Part shown: in pieces, positions 62,737 to 64,000 of the stretch | How positions within the stretch are numbered: the stretch's first letter is position 1 | Layout: each line of letters begins with the position of its first letter | Origin: Candidatus Cloacimonas sp. | Lineage (GTDB): Bacteria; Cloacimonadota; Cloacimonadia; Cloacimonadales; Cloacimonadaceae | DNA length: 64,000 nucleotides | Assembly: GCA_023227825.1 (NCBI GenBank) | Contig: JALOCJ010000001.1 | Location: forward strand, 1-64,000 | Direction of reading: 5' to 3' | Translations under genes and position numbers: made by a program | The notes under the pieces: model-generated | The model's database searches: none | What the model was told of the DNA's origin: nothing | The model's input: only the letters and a program-made list of their open reading frames with translations

Positions 62737-64000
62737 GTAGCGGTTCCTCTTTTTTTCCCTGAATTGGCTCTTCCGGTAAAGCGGGAACGGGATTTTCTTC
62801 CGGTTGGGGAATGTTTTCTTCCGGCGTTTCCATTTCAGGAGATATATTTTTCTCTTCCCTATTTTCTTTTTCAGGAAAAACAGCTTTAGCCAAAGAATCC
62901 ATCAATCCAGGAATGCCACTATAAATTTTCAAGCTGTCTGGCAAGGTTGCATAAATTTCTGCAGGAGAGGGAAAAGACCAGTCCTTAATGTTTTCTTTTA
63001 TGTCAGCTCCAAGGGAATCAACTGCCGTAGTATCAGTTTCCGGAAGAGAAATTACAGGTGCACCTCGCAGAAGATAATTATTGCCATCAAAGAATCTGCG
63101 GGCAACAATAGCATATTCACCGGCTTCAGGTTCATCTAAAACAGCTTTCAAATAGGGCTTTGCGAGCAGCGTATCAATTTGTTCAAAACTGTAATACCAA
63201 CCTAAGCGGTAATTGGCAGCCAGCTTAATTTTATGATAGGGTGAGTTTGTTAGTTCCTGTAAACCTGCCAGAGCAGAATCGGGAGCAGTGTAAATTTGTT
63301 CTAAATACATATCTAAAAGCTGTTCTGCTTTTTCTTCTTTAGGGTCAATTAAACGCACAGGCAGGTTATTCTGCAGAGCATAGAGGGCTTTGGTAAATTT
63401 ATTGTCCGGGTATTGTTCCTGCATTTTAGCCATAATTTCACTATTTTCAGGACTTTCAGGAGAATGATTATGATAGATAGAACCAATAGCAAACATACAA
63501 AAAGGAATTATTTCACTGTCAAAACGCTCAATAATTTCTTCCAGTTTTTCCAGTCGTTGGCTATATCTTTCGTTTTCCTTTTCCAGGTTTTGAATGTGTT
63601 GACCAATTGCCAAAGTTAAAGAATCTGTCTCTGCTGTTTCGGTAAGCAGAGGGGTTAATTCATCTTTTTCTTCTTCTAAAGCGGAATTGGGCAGACCGTT
63701 ATCTTGTGTTTTTTCATCTTCAATGGCTAAGGAATCGCCTGCAGAAATTGTTTCTTCAATCAATAAACTATCCGTTACAGGAATTTCTGAATCTACTATT
63801 TGTAATGTATCAGCAAAGGTTTTTAAGCTATCTGAACTGCTGATAACTATTTCTGCCGGAGTTTCGGAAAAAGCAGTTTCGGATGTTATATCCGTTTTTG
63901 TCACAGTAAGTTCCGCTTGTTCTAAAACGCCTAAGCTATCAACTGCAGGAGTTTCCGGTGCCGGCAAAATCGCTCTTAGCGAATCCAAAATAGCATTATT
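62729..64000 (-). CDS. Coiled-coil/TPR-like protein, partial
   Basis: At least 423 codons, open through the right edge of the window, so the N-terminus is missing; the apparent TTG start at 63988 is not a real start. The visible N-terminal third is acidic and low-complexity (SETAFSETPAEIVISS; EEKDELTPLLTET). A coiled coil follows at about 135-165 (NLEKENERYSQRLEKLEEI), then TPR-like helices (ALAGLQELTNSPYHKIKLAA) resembling repeat proteins with DSL motifs. The C-terminal 40 residues are Glu/Pro-rich. It is probably an envelope protein. The stop overlapped the ATG of the next gene (ATGA) before the repeat insertion. Confidence 0.7.
   Translation of the reverse strand, partial: NNAILDSLRAILPAPETPAVDSLGVLEQAELTVTKTDITSETAFSETPAEIVISSSDSLKTFADTLQIVDSEIPVTDSLLIEETISAGDSLAIEDEKTQDNGLPNSALEEEKDELTPLLTETAETDSLTLAIGQHIQNLEKENERYSQRLEKLEEIIERFDSEIIPFCMFAIGSIYHNHSPESPENSEIMAKMQEQYPDNKFTKALYALQNNLPVRLIDPKEEKAEQLLDMYLEQIYTAPDSALAGLQELTNSPYHKIKLAANYRLGWYYSFEQIDTLLAKPYLKAVLDEPEAGEYAIVARRFFDGNNYLLRGAPVISLPETDTTAVDSLGADIKENIKDWSFPSPAEIYATLPDSLKIYSGIPGLMDSLAKAVFPEKENREEKNISPEMETPEENIPQPEENPVPALPEEPIQGKKEEPLLE

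Overview
The window is AT-rich, with short intergenic spaces inside operons and long repeat-filled spaces between them. It looks like a chromosomal piece of a Gram-negative, non-proteobacterial organism. Two large secreted proteins carry the C-terminal NPFNP-type sorting domain of the type IX secretion system. There are many lipoproteins and outer-membrane beta-barrels, and a pyruvate phosphate dikinase and a 2-hydroxyacyl-CoA dehydratase-like protein suggest an anaerobic fermenter. My best guess is Cloacimonadota (a Candidatus Cloacimonas relative). That is inference from gene content, not a database match.

Layout. 1-1123 holds repeats only. 1124-7685 (+) holds a WecA/TagO-like sugar-phosphate transferase, a metallo-beta-lactamase-fold hydrolase, a TPR lipoprotein, a DUF5683-like membrane protein, a small lipoprotein and a UvrD/PcrA helicase. 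8018-11407 (+) is mfd. 11864-15804 (+) is the rpmH-rnpA-yidD-yidC-jag cluster followed by a second metallo-beta-lactamase-fold gene. 16209-26300 holds three large secreted or lipid-anchored proteins. 26319-35584 (-) reads, in transcription order, infC-rpmI-rplT, pheS-pheT, zapB-like, zapA, a probable 6S RNA, rny, ymdB, folD. A tRNA-Pro(GGG) lies at 36438-36515 (-). 36660-39546 (+) is an ABC-F ATPase translationally overlapped with a 2-hydroxyacyl-CoA dehydratase-like gene. 40802-50075 (-) reads, in transcription order, a helix-hairpin-helix beta-barrel protein, a PorV/FadL-like outer-membrane protein, a 5'-nucleotidase and a GNAT fusion protein. 50777-53806 (+) is a sorting-domain protein. 54170-59692 (+) is ppdK, a DUF1232 protein, rdgB and a phosphomannomutase/phosphoglucomutase. 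59871-64000 (-) is hisS, truA, a membrane protein and a coiled-coil/TPR-like protein cut by the window edge.

The most unusual signal is not a protein. A family of short palindromic elements (8-15 bp arms around a 4-6 nt loop such as AGGA, GGGA or TCCT, usually ending in TTCCGG) is scattered through the intergenic space. At least twice (4347-4498 and 62611-62736) such an element sits exactly at a stop/start ATGA junction between overlapping genes. In both cases the start-codon region is duplicated on either side (20 bp exact; 15 bp with one mismatch), and the inserted length is a multiple of three (132 and 111 bp). A third site, upstream of mfd, has 50-bp exact direct repeats around an inverted repeat. 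This resembles the in-frame Rickettsia palindromic elements in principle, but here it targets translational-coupling junctions.

Other points worth attention are an infC that appears to start at a non-NTG codon, a FolD in which the catalytic lysine position is isoleucine, a DNA-binding-motif/beta-barrel/nucleotidase operon, a 47-bp near-perfect palindrome upstream of ppdK, and several further dispersed intergenic repeat families.
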